This document shows, in pieces, positions 30,296 to 39,909 of a DNA stretch of 64,000 bases; positions within the stretch are counted from its first letter, which is position 1; each line of letters starts with the position of its first letter. A program made the position numbers and the translations under genes. The notes under the pieces were generated by a model. It made no database searches, was not told where the DNA came from, and worked only from the letters and a program-made list of their open reading frames with translations. Source of the DNA: Tritrichomonas musculus (taxonomy: Eukaryota; Parabasalia; Tritrichomonadida; Tritrichomonadidae); assembly GCA_039105265.1 (NCBI GenBank), contig JAPFFF010000001.1:3534001-3598000 (forward strand), written 5' to 3'.

Positions 30296-30952
30296 TTATT
30301 CTAAACTGAATATTATTGGTTCATCTTCTGGGAATACATAAAAGTTGTCTGATGGTTCTTCATTTGAGAGAAGAAAAAATCCATCATCTGTGGTTATTTC
30401 ATTGTCTGCTGGAATTGAGTTAAGCAAGTTTACAGAATTATCGCTTGTGTTCAAATCAATAAATTCTTTTTTTGGTTCTTCATTTATTCTTGTAAGCTGA
30501 TCAATTTTTGTTTTGAACTTTTGAATAAGATTTTCTTTTGTTTTCATTCCAGGATAAAATCGATTTAAATATAATTCAAAAAAATAGAGAAATTCGGATG
30601 AATACTCATGAGCCAATCTATTAAAAAGAATGTTCTTTTCCCCTGCATTAGTTTTTTTCATTTCACGTGGTTTCAGCAAAAAGAAAGGCTGCGATAGATT
30701 TTGCTGATTTTTAAAAAAAACGAAAGATTCGAGTAAATTCAGAATATCATTAGCCATAAATTGATGGTCACGAAGTATCTGAATGAAATTTTGATATTCA
30801 AATATTCCATGTCGATCAAGATAATTAAAATGATTTTTCATTTGATCAATCATGTATCCTCGATCAGTTTTATTGGAATTTCTGAATACCATCTTAGCTT
30901 CATTTCTAGAACAGCCAAATTTATAGCTTTGATTGTTCTTGCGAGATTTCAT
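30296..30952 (-). CDS. Hypothetical protein
   Basis: A 218-residue protein with no recognised domain. The N-terminal 130 residues are mixed charged helices (YMIDQMKNHFNYLDRHGIF, HEYSSEFLYFFELYLNRFYPG) that look globular; the last 55 residues are acidic and disordered. The start region is basic (KSRKNNQSYKFG). There is no signal peptide or membrane helix. The ATG is preceded by TTCATTATTTTAAAGG, which fits the trichomonad TCAYW initiator pattern. It is isolated between two decayed genes and a repeat-rich spacer but shows no internal damage, so I treat it as a real gene of unknown role. Confidence 0.6.
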   Translation of the reverse strand: MKSRKNNQSYKFGCSRNEAKMVFRNSNKTDRGYMIDQMKNHFNYLDRHGIFEYQNFIQILRDHQFMANDILNLLESFVFFKNQQNLSQPFFLLKPREMKKTNAGEKNILFNRLAHEYSSEFLYFFELYLNRFYPGMKTKENLIQKFKTKIDQLTRINEEPKKEFIDLNTSDNSVNLLNSIPADNEITTDDGFFLLSNEEPSDNFYVFPEDEPIIFSLE

Positions 30953-31180
30953 CCTTTAAAATAATGAAGTTAAGTTAAAGGATGAAATTTGAGAATAAAT
31001 TTAAATATATATATATATATATAAATATCTTAATATTTAATTCATATTTTTATTTATATTTACATATTTTTATATTAATATTATAATTTAATATTAAATT
31101 ATTAATTTCAAAGTAAAAATTATTATTTACCGTTCTATTATTTCAAATATAAAGGAAAAAAAAAATTTCATTCAATTTTA

Positions 31181-31250
31181 AAATTTTCCAATAAAGAATA
31201 TTGAATGTAAAAATTTTCCAATAAAGAATATTGAATGTGAAAATTTTCCA
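31181..31250 (+). repeat. 30-bp tandem repeat, about 2.3 copies
   Basis: AAATTTTCCA recurs at 31181, 31211 and 31241 with AATAAAGAATATTGAATGT between copies, an exact 30-bp period. Confidence 0.85.
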
Positions 31251-31397
31251 GCAATTTTTAAAAAACGATACAGTTAGCCCTTTATAATATATTTAAGTTA
31301 AAAATATATATTATATTGTATTTACTTTATATTATTATAAAGAAAATTAATTTTAAATAATAAATGCTCAAGATAATTATAATCAAATATAAATAGG

Positions 31398-31425
31398 CAC
31401 TTTTTGAATGAAAATTCAAAAAGTG
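31398..31425. repeat. Perfect 12-bp inverted repeat with GAAA loop
   Basis: CACTTTTTGAAT (31398-31409), GAAA (31410-31413), ATTCAAAAAGTG (31414-31425). As RNA it would be a 12-bp hairpin closed by a GNRA-type tetraloop. The arm sequence matches a 12-mer repeated near several transposons in this window. Confidence 0.7.
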
Positions 31426-31583
31426 ACTTTTTCTATATTCAATTAAATCCCAATCAATAAATAGAACAAAATAAGCAGATTACCAATTAAATCTGCACTA
31501 TCATCCTTTAACTATATAAATATAAAGGTTATAACCAAAAAATAAAAAAAAAAGTATTAATTAAAAATATGAATAATTTAATT

Positions 31584-33435
31584 TTAAATTTCAGTGCCGT
31601 CATTCGCGTTTTCTTGTGAGCTTTCATCTTGCTTCTTCTTCCTCAAGAAGAATATAACGACAACAACAATAATTGCAACAGCAACAACACAGCCAACGAC
31701 AATTCCAGCGATTGCGCCAGCGTTCAATTTATTTCCTCTTTTTCCATTGTCATCGTCGTCGTCATCTTCCTTAGTAAAGACAGCCAACGATTTGTCTTCT
31801 TTTTCTTCTTCTTGAAGAGGATAATAATCATTACAGATTTTATCATTGAAATCAGTTTCGTCAATTCTAACAGCTTCCTTCCATTGTTCGCAACCACCTT
31901 TAGCGAAAGATCCTTGGAAGAGCGTGTAATGAATTTTCTTTTCTGGGATACTTTGATCTGTTGGCTTTGTGAGAACGATATTTTTGGGAGGTTCACCAAG
32001 AGTTCCTTCTAGCATTGGCTGGTTCTGGTAATTAGAGTGGGTGTATGTAACCAACTTCAAGTTTATATCAGCATCAGCAAATGAAACATTGGCAAGTTCA
32101 AGTCGTGCTGATTGTGAAATTGTCATTTTATTAGCAACTTTGATATCTTCTAATTTACATTTGGTCTGTGGTGCAGCTTCTAGTACATTAACAGTGATTG
32201 GAACGGACTTTGTATTACCTTCTGTGATTGCTTTAACTGTTGCTGTGCTATGTAAGCTAATTGATTCAATTTTAACGGATTCGACATCTGATGGGACAAC
32301 AATTTTGAGAGGACTGGCAATGTCAGAGCTAGAACTAATAGCAACATTTTTTTTGTCTGTATTTATTTTAACGGTTGATTCCATATCTTGGACAGTATTC
32401 ATAATAGATAATTTAATATCAGCTGCGTTTTGGGCATTAACCACAATTGATGATGATTTGTCATCAAGTAATACTTTCAAATCTCCTTTAGAGTAGTCAA
32501 CAGGAACATCGCTGTCTAATTTAAGATATGTAGTATTAGGTATTTTTATATCATCAAAATTATAATTTACTCCTGGTTTTGGTTTTGGAATAGTAATAGA
32601 GTTGGATCCACCTACATTGATGTTTTCTAATTTTTCATTAATTGCTTGTTGTAATTTTTGTGAATCTGATACATCAACATTATCAATAGAGCCTAAATCT
32701 GTAACATTTTTGATATCATCTTTAATAGGTACAGGTGTACTTGTTGGCCGTGGAGCAAGTGATTGACTTGGAGCTGGGACCTTGGTAGCTACAGATTCAT
32801 TTGATGATGGTGGAGGCTGAATAGTTGCAGATGTTTTAATTGGTTTACCTTCTGCCACTAAGCTAAATATGTCGTAGATATTATCAAGAATTGCATCAAC
32901 ATCTTTTTCTTGGGCTTTAAAGTAATAAGTAATAACATCTTTAACAAAATCTCTAGGAACAGAAACAATTGGTCTAATAATTGAATTTAATTTTTCTTTG
33001 ATATAATTATCAGTTACACCCAAAGATTTTGATATAACACCAATTGTCAAATTATAGTTACTTAAACCCGTATATAATTCTTCAGAATGAAGAACAATCG
33101 ATTTAAATGGAATAATATCATTTAATGTGAGATCTCTTGATTCAGCTAATAATTTGGCAATAGAGTCAGAGTTATCATAAGTGATTGCTTCTGCTAAAGT
33201 GTGTAATGTTAATTCTTCAGTTTGATTTATTTTATAGATTGTTTCAAAAACATTCAAAAATGTAGTTGGCTTTATTGCACGAATTAACTCATTAAATGTT
33301 GTTTTGTCATCTTTATAAGCAACGGCAAGGTTTCGTATCATTTGGAAGATAATTCCAGATCCATCATATAAAGCATTGAATAAAGAAATAATAGAGCTCG
33401 GAGAAAAAGGGATTTCCTTTTTGAAAATAAAGAAT
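31584..33435 (-). pseudogene. C-terminal piece of a surface membrane protein gene
   Basis: The first ATG (33341) gives 585 residues, but the frame is open and coding-like for 31 codons before it (EIPFSPSSIISLFNALYDG) without any ATG, so the 5' end is missing. There is no signal peptide, yet the C-terminus is a standard type I anchor: KLNAGAIAGIVVGCVVAVA continuing as a helix to about residue 565, then RKKK and an acidic tail. The external part has a helical N-terminal 190 residues, a P/S-rich hinge and a beta-rich domain of about 330 residues. The same-strand piece at 34288-35587 and the signal-peptide piece at 38333-39138 would complete it. It could alternatively be expressed as a shortened protein from an ATG inside the frame. 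Confidence 0.6.
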
Positions 33436-34287
33436 TATATTTATAAAACATATTTATTTTGATGTGTATAAGTTATATCTGAAAGCATACACTTTTTCGA
33501 AAAAAATTTGTTTTTTAAAAAAAAAGTGACTTTTTTATAAAAAGGTTTATTTTTGAATATTTTTTTTTTATAAAAAAAAAGCTTCTTTGCGAAAAGTTTT
33601 TGTGTGTGCAAAAAGTAAAATCATATCAATAAGTTTCGATCATTTCAAATAAAAAATTTAATTAAAATCATAAATTCCTTTCAAAATATAAATTGATAGA
33701 AAAAATTTAGTTAACAAGAATTTCAAAGAATTATTTAATAAAAGCATATATTTAGATATTATTCAAATCATAAAGAATGATATTTGATGTATAAATTATA
33801 AAGTACTCGTAATCATTGCTTATGATCAAACTATATTCAAAATTTGAAGCATTCTAATGATATAGAAAATATCATTTGCTTCATTAAGCTGTGAGGCACT
33901 TTCCAATCTTGTTAAATGATGCTTTTGATGCAGACAGTTTAAATCGGGAATGAAAATAATAGTTTTGTCCTCAAAATGTAGTTTTTTCCACCAATTATAA
34001 CGTTTTTTTTTTTTTTTAATATGAATAAATAACGTATTCAAAAATCAAAATCAAATAATATATTTATTAGATCTTGTTTTTTTTAAAAGAAAATCTATAT
34101 TAAAAAAAATTGTTCATATAAAAAAGACTTGGTGTTTTGAAAAAAGAAAATTATTTCGCAAAAAAAAGATCATTTTAAGAAGTATTTTTCATTTTAAAAA
34201 GAAAACAAATTTTTTCAACGAAAAAATTATTTCACAAAAAAATTTTTTTACAGACAAACCTTTTTCTTTTCGAAAAAAAATGGATTT
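33436..34287. other. AT-rich non-coding block separating two gene pieces
   Basis: About 850 bp with many A and T runs and no supported open frame (the 71-codon frame at 33826-34041 is T-run derived). GGGATTTCCTTTTT near 33408 and GGAAATTCCTTTTT near 34333 form an imperfect direct repeat across the block, which might be an insertion footprint. No terminal inverted repeats were found. Confidence 0.4.
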
Positions 34288-35587
34288 TTAAAACATATGG
34301 ATCTTAATGATATGAAAAAGTTTTGTAAATATGGAAATTCCTTTTTCGCCGATCTCTAATGTCTTGATCTGTAATAAAGACGTTAAAGACTTTATGAGTT
34401 TTTTCAATGAATCTTGGATAGTATTCGTTGAAAGCAGGCAATATTTTGGCAATTTGTGGGGAAATGTAATCAATTAATGAAATAAATTGATCTAAAATAC
34501 TGAATGACTTTTCGAATACATTTGCAAAATTGACTTGTTCAGGAAAAGAAATGTTTTGGAATTGTTCAAATTCTTTTACAATTGGTATAAGGTTTTTATA
34601 AGCTGTACTCAATAATTCTGAAAACTTATTTGTAAGTGCTTTGGCTATAGGGATTCCCATATCTAAAGCCATTTTAATTATGCCTTCAGAAGCAAAAGTT
34701 CCTATTGTTTCATTTGAGAGAAGAAGGTTAATATAGCTTTGAGCATATTCAGTAAAGTTTTGACAAGTTTGATAATAATCTTCAAAGTATGAAAGATTAC
34801 AAAGAGGTATAGGCTTTCTGATTTCATCCATATAATCAATTCCTGATATCCAATATGGTAATAAATTGAGGTTTTCAACAAGAACGGTGAAATTAGAAGT
34901 TGGTCCGAGATTTCTAATGAAATTGACAACATTAGTAATTCGCTCTACTAACGATGAATAAGGAATATTTGATATGTTAACATTTCCAATGGTATTAATG
35001 GTTCCTTGTAAAATACCAAGATAATTTTTCTTAGAATCAGTCAAATCGGCAATCAATTGTGCAAGAAATTGAGTAAACTTAGGTGGAAAGCCATACTTAT
35101 CAATCAAAAGGTTTGTGAGGTTAACTTCAGGATAAGTAAAATCAGTAATATAACCTTTTATTGTATTAAACACTTTATTACGGCAAATTTCATTTTGTTC
35201 ATTATCGCACAGTGATTCAGATAATAAGTCTTGGATTAGATCATAGAGTTCGCATTTAATATTAGCAATTTGATCATCTTCTTTATTATTTTCGCAATTA
35301 TTAGAGAATTTTTGAAAATTATCAATAAAAGCAAGTAAAGATGTAGCCCGATCATAAATTGAAACATCAAAAATATTAATTGGCTTAAGTAAGTAATTAT
35401 TAATCAATGGTAAAATTGGATCATTGTAATAAGCTTTAACATTTTTATCGTAAGCGTTTCTTATCAAGTCGATAACACTCAAAATGGCATCAGAGGCTCT
35501 ATTAATTGAAAAGAATTTTTCATCATCATTATTTTTAGGTACATTTAAAAGTTGAACTTTTTGAATGCAGGTACGATATTCAGAATA
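34288..35587 (-). pseudogene. Middle piece of the split surface protein gene
   Basis: An open frame of about 426 host codons runs from the transposon boundary (SEYRTCIQKVQLLNVP) to a stop at 34304. Near its end a second frame, shifted at about 34345-34400, carries the more gene-like ending EIGEKGISIFTKLFHIIK. The sequence is helical, with several cysteines (for example CELYDLIQDLLSESLCDNEQNEICR) and N-x-S/T sites (NVS, NLS, NFT), as expected for an extracellular domain. It has no ATG of its own apart from codons in transposon sequence, and neither leader nor anchor. The frame joins exactly to the signal-peptide piece if the mariner-like element and one TA are left out. Confidence 0.65.
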
Positions 35588-35633
35588 CTGATTGTCCACG
35601 AAAAAAATTCTCAAATAATTTTGACCTTGGATG

Positions 35634-35644
35634 GGAATCGAACC
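35634..35644 (-). promoter_or_regulatory. tRNA-like B-box sequence near transposon end
   Basis: On the minus strand the sequence GGTTCGATTCC matches the Pol III B-box consensus GGTTCGANNCC, in the context GGTCACTGGTTCGATTCC. The flanking T-arm does not pair well and no matching acceptor or A-box was found, so this is not a tRNA gene. Confidence 0.35.
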
Positions 35645-36138
35645 AGTGACCCCAAAGATAAAAATTTAGTTCAAAAATACTTTTCCCAAAACGATTAAAA
35701 ACAACTCAAAAAAAAATAAAGTTTTTAAAAAGTTAAACTTTTATTAACTTTTTCATAGAGTAAAAAGACTTTTCCCAATTTTGGACTCGTTCTCAAAGAA
35801 AGGGAGTAGGTTAGTAAAAGCATGCTATTAGTAATTATTGCTGACTGAATATAACATGTACTCCATAATATAAATATAACTTGATTCTTTATCTGATTTA
35901 TGAAATATGTATAGAAAATCAGAAAAAAATTCTAATTAATTTTGCGGATATTGCCGTATTTTGAAAATAAATTTAAAATATTGTACCTAGATTTCGGCTT
36001 GGTCATCTCTATATAGCAATTTTTATGGTAGAGATATAACATTAAATTTTGATGATAGCTGGCTTTTGATATGAATTATTTTTGGGAATACGACTTCGTA
36101 ATTGAGGTGAAAGTTGAGAAAAAGTTCCAATAAAGATC

Positions 36139-36202
36139 AAATGAATGTCTAAAATATAATCGAAATGTTCAAATGAATGTTTAAAATAATATTGAAAGGT
36201 TT
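36139..36202 (+). repeat. Two 32-bp tandem units inside the mariner-like element
   Basis: CAAATGAATGTYTAAAATA starts at 36139 and 36171 with an exact 32-bp period, upstream of the transposase gene. It could be a subterminal transposase contact or a promoter duplication; neither is shown. Confidence 0.6.
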
Positions 36203-36463
36203 ATTTTATATTATTATGAAATTTTCAATAATAATTTAAATTATTATAATTATTAATTGCTGCTTATATTGGAAATTAGTTTGATATAATCATTAAAAAT
36301 AATATATTTTTATTTTTAATATATTTATTTCAATAAAAATTAATTAATTATAAAAAAACCATGAAAATTATGAGGAAATAAAAAGAATTATTTATTATAA
36401 AATATTTGATAGAAAATTTATAAAAGTGACATGGATTTTTTACTGAAATAAAAGTTTGTTTTT

Positions 36464-38110
36464 ATGGACGGAATTTATAAGAACGACATCGATTATACAA
36501 ACGATCAGCAAAATAATATTTTACAAACCAATGAAGAAAGTCAAAAAGATTTTTTTTCGCCATTATATACATTTGAAGATAAATATTTATTAAAAGGAAT
36601 CGAAGTTTTGGATCTTCCAAGCGACAGTGATGATTCTGATTTTGACGAATATGATAGTATTTATGACGACGATTTTTCTGACGAATACGAATATTTCTAT
36701 GATGAAGAAGAAGAAAATGAAGACCCAGAAACTCAAAATCAAACAGAATTGAACAGTTCTAGTACCGAAGCTGCAGTTCTAGGTTCCAGTGAAAATGATC
36801 GGCAGATATCGATTTGTGATGATCAAATAGAAAATTCAAAAAACTGTGAAAAAACGTTAAATCAAGTTGAAATAAATCAAATTAATAAAGAAATTCCTCT
36901 CAAAAAATCTTATAAAAATGAATTAAAAGAAATTTTTCAAAATGATTATCGAAAATTTTTTACGGCCAATTTTTTGACCTCAAAGGCCAAAGAAAAAATC
37001 AAAGAATTTGTATCAAGAAAAAAATATTCTAAACTATCACTTGAGGAAAAATGTGATATTATTTATATATCTAGGAGGACTTTTACCAATTATAAAAAAA
37101 AGGATATGTCTCAAAAGTGCCAGAGTAACAGAAATTTAAAAAAAGGTCGAACTCCTAAACTAACAAAAGAGCAAACTACTCTTTTTCTGCAAAAATGCAG
37201 GGAAATGAGAGACAGCAAATTGGCAGTAACAAGTAAATGGGCTCGAAAAATCATCAAACAAATTACTAGTGAATCAGGAATAGAGTGGTGTCCATGCCGA
37301 TCAACCATTTCAAATATTTTTCTCAAAAATGGTTGGCATCGCAGAAAAAGCCAGAGCCGAAATCCTCAAAGCGATCCTGATGATAAGGATGCAAAAATTC
37401 AAAAATTCAAAGATGATGTGAAAAAAGTCATTGTTGACAATAACCTAAGAAGAAAGAACGTTCATATTATGGACGAAACAGGCTTGTATAGTGACTCTAT
37501 TCCACCTTACACATGGACATTTCAAGAAGACAAGCAAGCCTATGTTTGCTCATCTGGAACAAAAAGGAGAGACACACTAGTTGCTACGTTAACTGCGAAT
37601 GGAGATGGATTCGCAACATTTATTAGGCATCGGAATCAGAAAACTAAAACTGTGAAAGGAAGAAAAGAAATCATTGATCCTGGAGTCAAGGGCATGAACA
37701 TTATCGAGATGAAAAAGTGGGTGAATGGATTTAAAGAATATGCAAAACCTGGTGACTTATTGATTATGGACAATCTGTCTTCTCATCACAATAAAGAAGT
37801 GATCAATGATCTTAAAAATTCAGGTTTTCATGTTTTGTTTATTCCTCCAAGATGTGCAGACGTGCTAAGCGTTCTTGACAATTGCTTTTTTGCAATTTTC
37901 AAAGCTAAATGGTATGAAGAGTTGGTTCTGGTCAATAATATAAATGAAAAAGAATCTTCTGCTCTTGATTTATTTGCTTCCTTAATTAATACTGGATTAG
38001 GTAAAAGAATGTATCATCACTGCGGATATGATGATTTTTTCCCAAAAAACACAGAAGAAGAAGAAGAAGATATTAATGTTATAATTGCAAGAAATGAAAC
38101 AAGTGATTAA
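36464..38110 (+). CDS. Mariner/pogo-like DDE-superfamily transposase
   Basis: A 548-residue transposase. Residues 1-150 are acidic and disordered (D/E runs near 45-90), unusual for the superfamily. About 175-300 contain helix-turn-helix modules (KLSLEEKCDIIYISRRTF, then KKGRTPKLTKEQ with a GRP-like hinge, and STISNIFLKNGWH). The catalytic core shows D337 in HIMDETG, D436 in LLIMDNLSSHH and a third acidic residue D472 in LSVLDNCFF, a spacing of 35 residues between the last two, so a DD35D triad. It cuts and pastes DNA at TA sites. The frame has no stop or shift, so the enzyme may be active. The DDD rather than DDE triad points to mariner or pogo rather than Tc1. Confidence 0.82.
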   Translation: MDGIYKNDIDYTNDQQNNILQTNEESQKDFFSPLYTFEDKYLLKGIEVLDLPSDSDDSDFDEYDSIYDDDFSDEYEYFYDEEEENEDPETQNQTELNSSSTEAAVLGSSENDRQISICDDQIENSKNCEKTLNQVEINQINKEIPLKKSYKNELKEIFQNDYRKFFTANFLTSKAKEKIKEFVSRKKYSKLSLEEKCDIIYISRRTFTNYKKKDMSQKCQSNRNLKKGRTPKLTKEQTTLFLQKCREMRDSKLAVTSKWARKIIKQITSESGIEWCPCRSTISNIFLKNGWHRRKSQSRNPQSDPDDKDAKIQKFKDDVKKVIVDNNLRRKNVHIMDETGLYSDSIPPYTWTFQEDKQAYVCSSGTKRRDTLVATLTANGDGFATFIRHRNQKTKTVKGRKEIIDPGVKGMNIIEMKKWVNGFKEYAKPGDLLIMDNLSSHHNKEVINDLKNSGFHVLFIPPRCADVLSVLDNCFFAIFKAKWYEELVLVNNINEKESSALDLFASLINTGLGKRMYHHCGYDDFFPKNTEEEEEDINVIIARNETSD

Positions 38111-38332
38111 TTTAATGAAATTAAGTACAAAGATCGATTTTTTTTAAAAAAAAAAAAATAAAATAAAAATAACAAATAAAACAATAACAACAATAATATT
38201 TTAAACATATTTTTTTTACAAATCATTAAATTTCTCATATATTAACAAAAATAAATATTATTAATATTTTTTTTTTTTTTTTTAAATGACATTTGATATA
38301 AAAAAATGAGAAAATTTTTCTTGGACAATCAG

Positions 38333-39138
38333 TATACATTTAATCCAGAAAATAATTTAGATATTGGAGATTTTGCATCAAAAACTGAGATAAATTCTTT
38401 GAATTTTGGAACCCAATTTGTTGAAATCCCTAAGATTTTAAAAATTTCACCAAAAAGGACACCATCATTCTTATCATTAATTAAAATATAATCATATAGA
38501 CTTTCTAATTTTTTGAGGTCAACATTTGCAGCCTTTGCTACATCTGGAGCAAGTTCATTAAAAATTGATTTCATCAATTTGAATGACTCTTTGTTTTTCT
38601 CAAGTATTTCTTTTATTTTTGGGCTAATTGAATATAAAGTTGTACTTAAGTTGAAGTAGTTTGATATATAACCTATTTCTTCAATATCTGGGAAAATAAC
38701 TAATGATTCATCTGTAATTGAATCGATAATACGACTATAGTTTTCGAGCATGTTAGGTGATTCTGTTAAATTGAAATATTTATTAAAAGTTGCCTTGTTA
38801 ACACCATCGTTCAATAGCGAATCAATGTTTTCAAGAATGAAAATTAGAAGTGAACTCATCTTATAACTTGGCTTTTCAGATTCATTGGGAACATCTTCTT
38901 CTGAATGGACATCATCAATAGATGAACTCTGATCTTCTGGTGGATTTTCAATGTTGCCTGTAGATGGGTTCTGGTCTTCTGGATCTTTGTCGTCTTCACT
39001 GCTTGGAATAATATTTTCACCTGAAGAAATGACAATTGAAGCAGAATTGACATCCAATATATTAGGATCTTCTTCAATTCTTAGATTCGCATTCTTATTG
39101 GTATTATAAAGTGCTAATAATGCAAATATAATGAACAT
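38333..39138 (-). pseudogene. N-terminal piece of the split surface protein gene, with signal peptide
   Basis: Begins MFIIFALLALYNTNKNA, a signal peptide-like leader. An acidic S/E/P-rich segment follows (about residues 22-90), then a helical domain (ESPNMLENYSRIIDSITDE to FKEFISVFDAKSP). The host frame ends at ...SGLNV plus the TA of the target duplication; the next codon falls in the transposon terminal repeat and gives an immediate stop. The upstream sequence TTCACTTTCCAA directly before the ATG fits the trichomonad initiator pattern TCAYW. A 268-residue secreted fragment could still be made, but without the anchor encoded at 31.6 kb it would not be membrane bound. Confidence 0.7.
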
Positions 39139-39691
39139 TTGGAAAGTGAACTGATCAAAAGTTAAAATTTATTTTTCTGAATAACAGTTGATCAAGAAAC
39201 CAAATTCTAGTTTTCATTCAAAAATTGAATTTCTTCCTTACCATTTCTAATAGAATTTCTCTGAAATAATTGAAATAAATTCTCTCATGTGAACTCAAAT
39301 AAAATCAATGAAGGCAAAACATTTTTTTTTTTTTTTTTTTTTTTGGAGATTCGAATATTATAATTTCAAAGATATTTGGTATAAAATATGATAAAAATAT
39401 ATTTTCAAATTGAATAGCAGCTCTCAAAAATCTCCCCTATATTTGGTCTAATTAAATTTAAATTTTCTTTGACTTTTCTTACAAATGGCTTTTTCTCCTC
39501 TTTTTAATTGTCATTTTGATCTTTAATATTGTTTTATATATTTGATCAGTTATCATTGATATGAGTAGTATTTAAATGATAGACCTGTAGTAATATCGAT
39601 GTTGCAGTTTTGCCCCATTTTTATTGAAATTCTCAGAAATTTTAAAAAGAAAAAAAATTATTTTTTGAATGATATTTAACTTGATTATTTA
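39139..39691. other. 5' flank of the surface gene with poly-T tract
   Basis: About 550 bp of non-coding DNA with a T run near 39325-39345. Nothing else is recognised before the outer transposon end at 39692. Confidence 0.5.
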
Positions 39692-39900
39692 CAGTAACTG
39701 TTTTGAGTCCAGAGTCTCTCAATTTCCCTGGAGTGAACTGAAAATAAATTGAATGATCAAAATTTTTATTATTAAACAGTATTTTTAGTAATATGAATGA
39801 ATTTTATTATCAAAATTAATATGTTTTAAAGAGAAAAGAATAAAAGAAGATTAACTTATCAAAAAGTTTCATATAAAATGAAAAAGAAATCAGGTTTTGT

Positions 39901-39909
39901 CCTCAACAT
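39901..39909 (+). repeat. Left 9-bp target-site duplication of the MULE
   Basis: CCTCAACAT, identical to 48043-48051. Nine base pairs is the typical Mutator target duplication length. Confidence 0.8.

Larger units (their letters stand above)
30953..31583. other. Repeat-rich AT spacer
   Basis: Gene-free. It contains an AT dinucleotide run (about 31004-31023), a 30-bp tandem repeat and a perfect hairpin, both listed separately. Confidence 0.6.
35588..38332. mobile_element. Mariner-like DNA transposon, 2745 bp, inserted in a host gene
   Basis: Terminal inverted repeats begin CTGATTGTCCACGAAAAA at 35588 and, on the other strand, CTGATTGTCCAAGAAAAA at 38332. The dinucleotide TA flanks both ends (35586-35587 and 38333-38334), the target duplication of the Tc1/mariner superfamily. 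One intact transposase gene runs on the plus strand. The element is oriented opposite to the host gene it interrupts. The host reading frame is kept on either side, so the insertion has left the host exon otherwise undamaged. The element looks whole: both ends, target duplication and an uninterrupted transposase frame are present. Confidence 0.85.

Noticed and set aside
35630-35660. tRNA gene suggested by GGTTCGATTCC
   Set aside because: The T-arm does not pair and no acceptor, anticodon arm or A-box is present nearby; kept only as a B-box-like word.
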